Source: an uncultured Polymorphobacter sp.
GTDB lineage: Bacteria; Pseudomonadota; Alphaproteobacteria; Sphingomonadales; Sphingomonadaceae
Assembly (NCBI GenBank): GCA_937871645.1
Contig: CALMPZ010000395.1
Location: 1 to 6,628, forward strand
Length of the DNA: 6,628 bases
Direction of reading: 5' to 3'
Within the stretch, counting starts at the first letter, position 1. Each line of letters starts with the position of its first letter. Positions 5,808 through 6,628 of the stretch are shown here, in pieces. Position numbers and translations under genes: made by a program. Below the pieces are notes generated by a model. It ran no database searches and was not told the DNA's origin. It saw only the letters and a list, made by a program, of their open reading frames with translations.

Positions 5808-6628
5808 ATGACCAAGACGCTGCTGCTGCTGCCCGGTGACGGAATCGGCCCCGAAGTGACCGCCCAGAGCCGCCGCCTTGTCGATTGGCTCAATGCCCAT
5901 GCCGGCCTCGATGTCAGCGTCAGCGAAGCCCACTTTGGCGGTGCCGCGATCGATGCCGACGGCGTGCCGCTGACGCCCGAGACGCTGGCGCAGGCCAAGG
6001 CATCCGACGCCGTGCTGATGGGCGCCGTCGGCGGTCCGCAATGGGCCAAGCAAAGCTACGACAAGCGCCCCGAAGCCGGGCTGCTGGCGCTGCGTGCCGG
6101 TATGGAGGTCTTCGCCAATTTGCGCCCGGCGCTATGCTTTGCCGCACTCGCCGATGCGTCGAGCCTCAAGCGCGAATTTGTCGAGGGCCTCGACATCATG
6201 TTCGTCCGCGAGCTGACGGGCGGCGTCTATTTCGGCGAACCGCGCGGCATCACCGATATCGGCAACGGCGAACGCCGCGGCGTCAACACGCAAGTCTATA
6301 CCAGCAGCGAAATCCGCCGCGTCGCGCGCGTCGCCTTCGAGCTCGCCGCCAAGCGCTCGGGCCGGGTGTGCTCGGCCGAAAAGTCGAACGTCATGGAATC
6401 GGGGCTGCTGTGGCGCGAGGAAGTCCAGGCACTGCGCGACGCCGAATACCCGCATATCGATCTCAGCCACATGCTCGCAGACAACACCGCGATGCAGCTG
6501 GTCAAATACCCCAAGCAGTTCGACGTCATCCTCACCGACAATCTGTTCGGCGACATATTGTCCGATGAAGCCGCGATGCTCACCGGCTCGCTGGGGATGC
6601 TGCCGTCGGCGGCGCTCGGCGCCGCGGG
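5808..6628 (+). CDS. leuB: 3-isopropylmalate dehydrogenase LeuB (3' end beyond window)
   Basis: LeuB catalyses NAD-dependent oxidative decarboxylation of 3-isopropylmalate to 2-oxoisocaproate, the third step of leucine synthesis. The first 273 codons are present and open to the window edge; family length is about 350-370, so roughly 80-100 residues are missing. Signatures are [11 protein letters not shown] (7-17), the substrate arginines R96 (LLALR), R106 (NLRP) and R134 ([11 protein letters not shown], with Y141), the catalytic lysine K192 in EKSNVMES, and metal-binding aspartates D225 (ADN), D249 and D253 in [26 protein letters not shown]. The usual DKANV motif reads EKSNV here, a conservative change that keeps the lysine. 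ATG 5808 is preceded by GAAAGA (5795-5800), a modest ribosome binding site. It begins 31 bases after leuD, consistent with cotranscription. Confidence 0.96.
   Translation, partial: MTKTLLLLPGDGIGPEVTAQSRRLVDWLNAHAGLDVSVSEAHFGGAAIDADGVPLTPETLAQAKASDAVLMGAVGGPQWAKQSYDKRPEAGLLALRAGMEVFANLRPALCFAALADASSLKREFVEGLDIMFVRELTGGVYFGEPRGITDIGNGERRGVNTQVYTSSEIRRVARVAFELAAKRSGRVCSAEKSNVMESGLLWREEVQALRDAEYPHIDLSHMLADNTAMQLVKYPKQFDVILTDNLFGDILSDEAAMLTGSLGMLPSAALGAA

Noticed and set aside
4817..6049. Long minus-strand open frame (410 codons) opposite the second small gene, leuD and the leuB start
   Set aside because: It is antisense to strongly supported LeuD and LeuB, has biased composition and no recognisable domain; long antisense frames are expected in GC-rich DNA.

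Overview
The window is a GC-rich chromosomal segment, most likely from an alphaproteobacterium of the Sphingomonadales. That placement is an inference from codon bias, the wording of the LeuC/LeuD/LeuB, RuvB and DUF4239-like proteins, and a palindromic 'CTCCCTTTCAAGGGAGGGG / GGGGGTGGGTGC' intergenic repeat of a style I associate with sphingomonads. It is ordinary core-genome DNA with a few unusual accessory details. No transposase, phage gene, CRISPR array, rRNA or tRNA was seen.

Layout. (1) Positions 1-194 hold a large imperfect inverted repeat that reaches or crosses the left edge and stops about 30 bases before ruvB. (2) 195-1229 is ruvB, the Holliday-junction branch-migration motor. (3) 1277-1915 is an exported or membrane-anchored redoxin (AhpC/TSA-like) with a CPFC centre. 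(4) 1884-2711, on the minus strand, is a four-helix membrane protein of the DUF4239/bestrophin-like type. Its 3' end overlaps the redoxin gene by 32 bases. (5) 2712-2902 is an intergenic region with a strikingly AT-rich island that probably carries divergent promoters, followed by the leuC leader. (6) 2903 to the right edge is a leucine-biosynthesis cluster, all on the plus strand: leuC, two small tandem secreted-protein genes, leuD and leuB. leuB runs off the window.

How the genes fit together. LeuC and LeuD form isopropylmalate isomerase, and LeuB is the next enzyme (3-isopropylmalate dehydrogenase), so the right half is a leucine operon without leuA in view. The most curious part is 4416-5137: two adjacent genes for short, probably periplasmic proteins lie between the genes for the two isomerase subunits. 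The proteins are clearly related to each other, sharing a D-x-D-x-VVCKVE-xx-TGSRI-xx-TK-x-C core with two cysteines at identical spacing. They have no obvious link to leucine synthesis.

No gene-free stretch exceeds 300 bases. The longest (1-194 and 2712-2902) are described as features.
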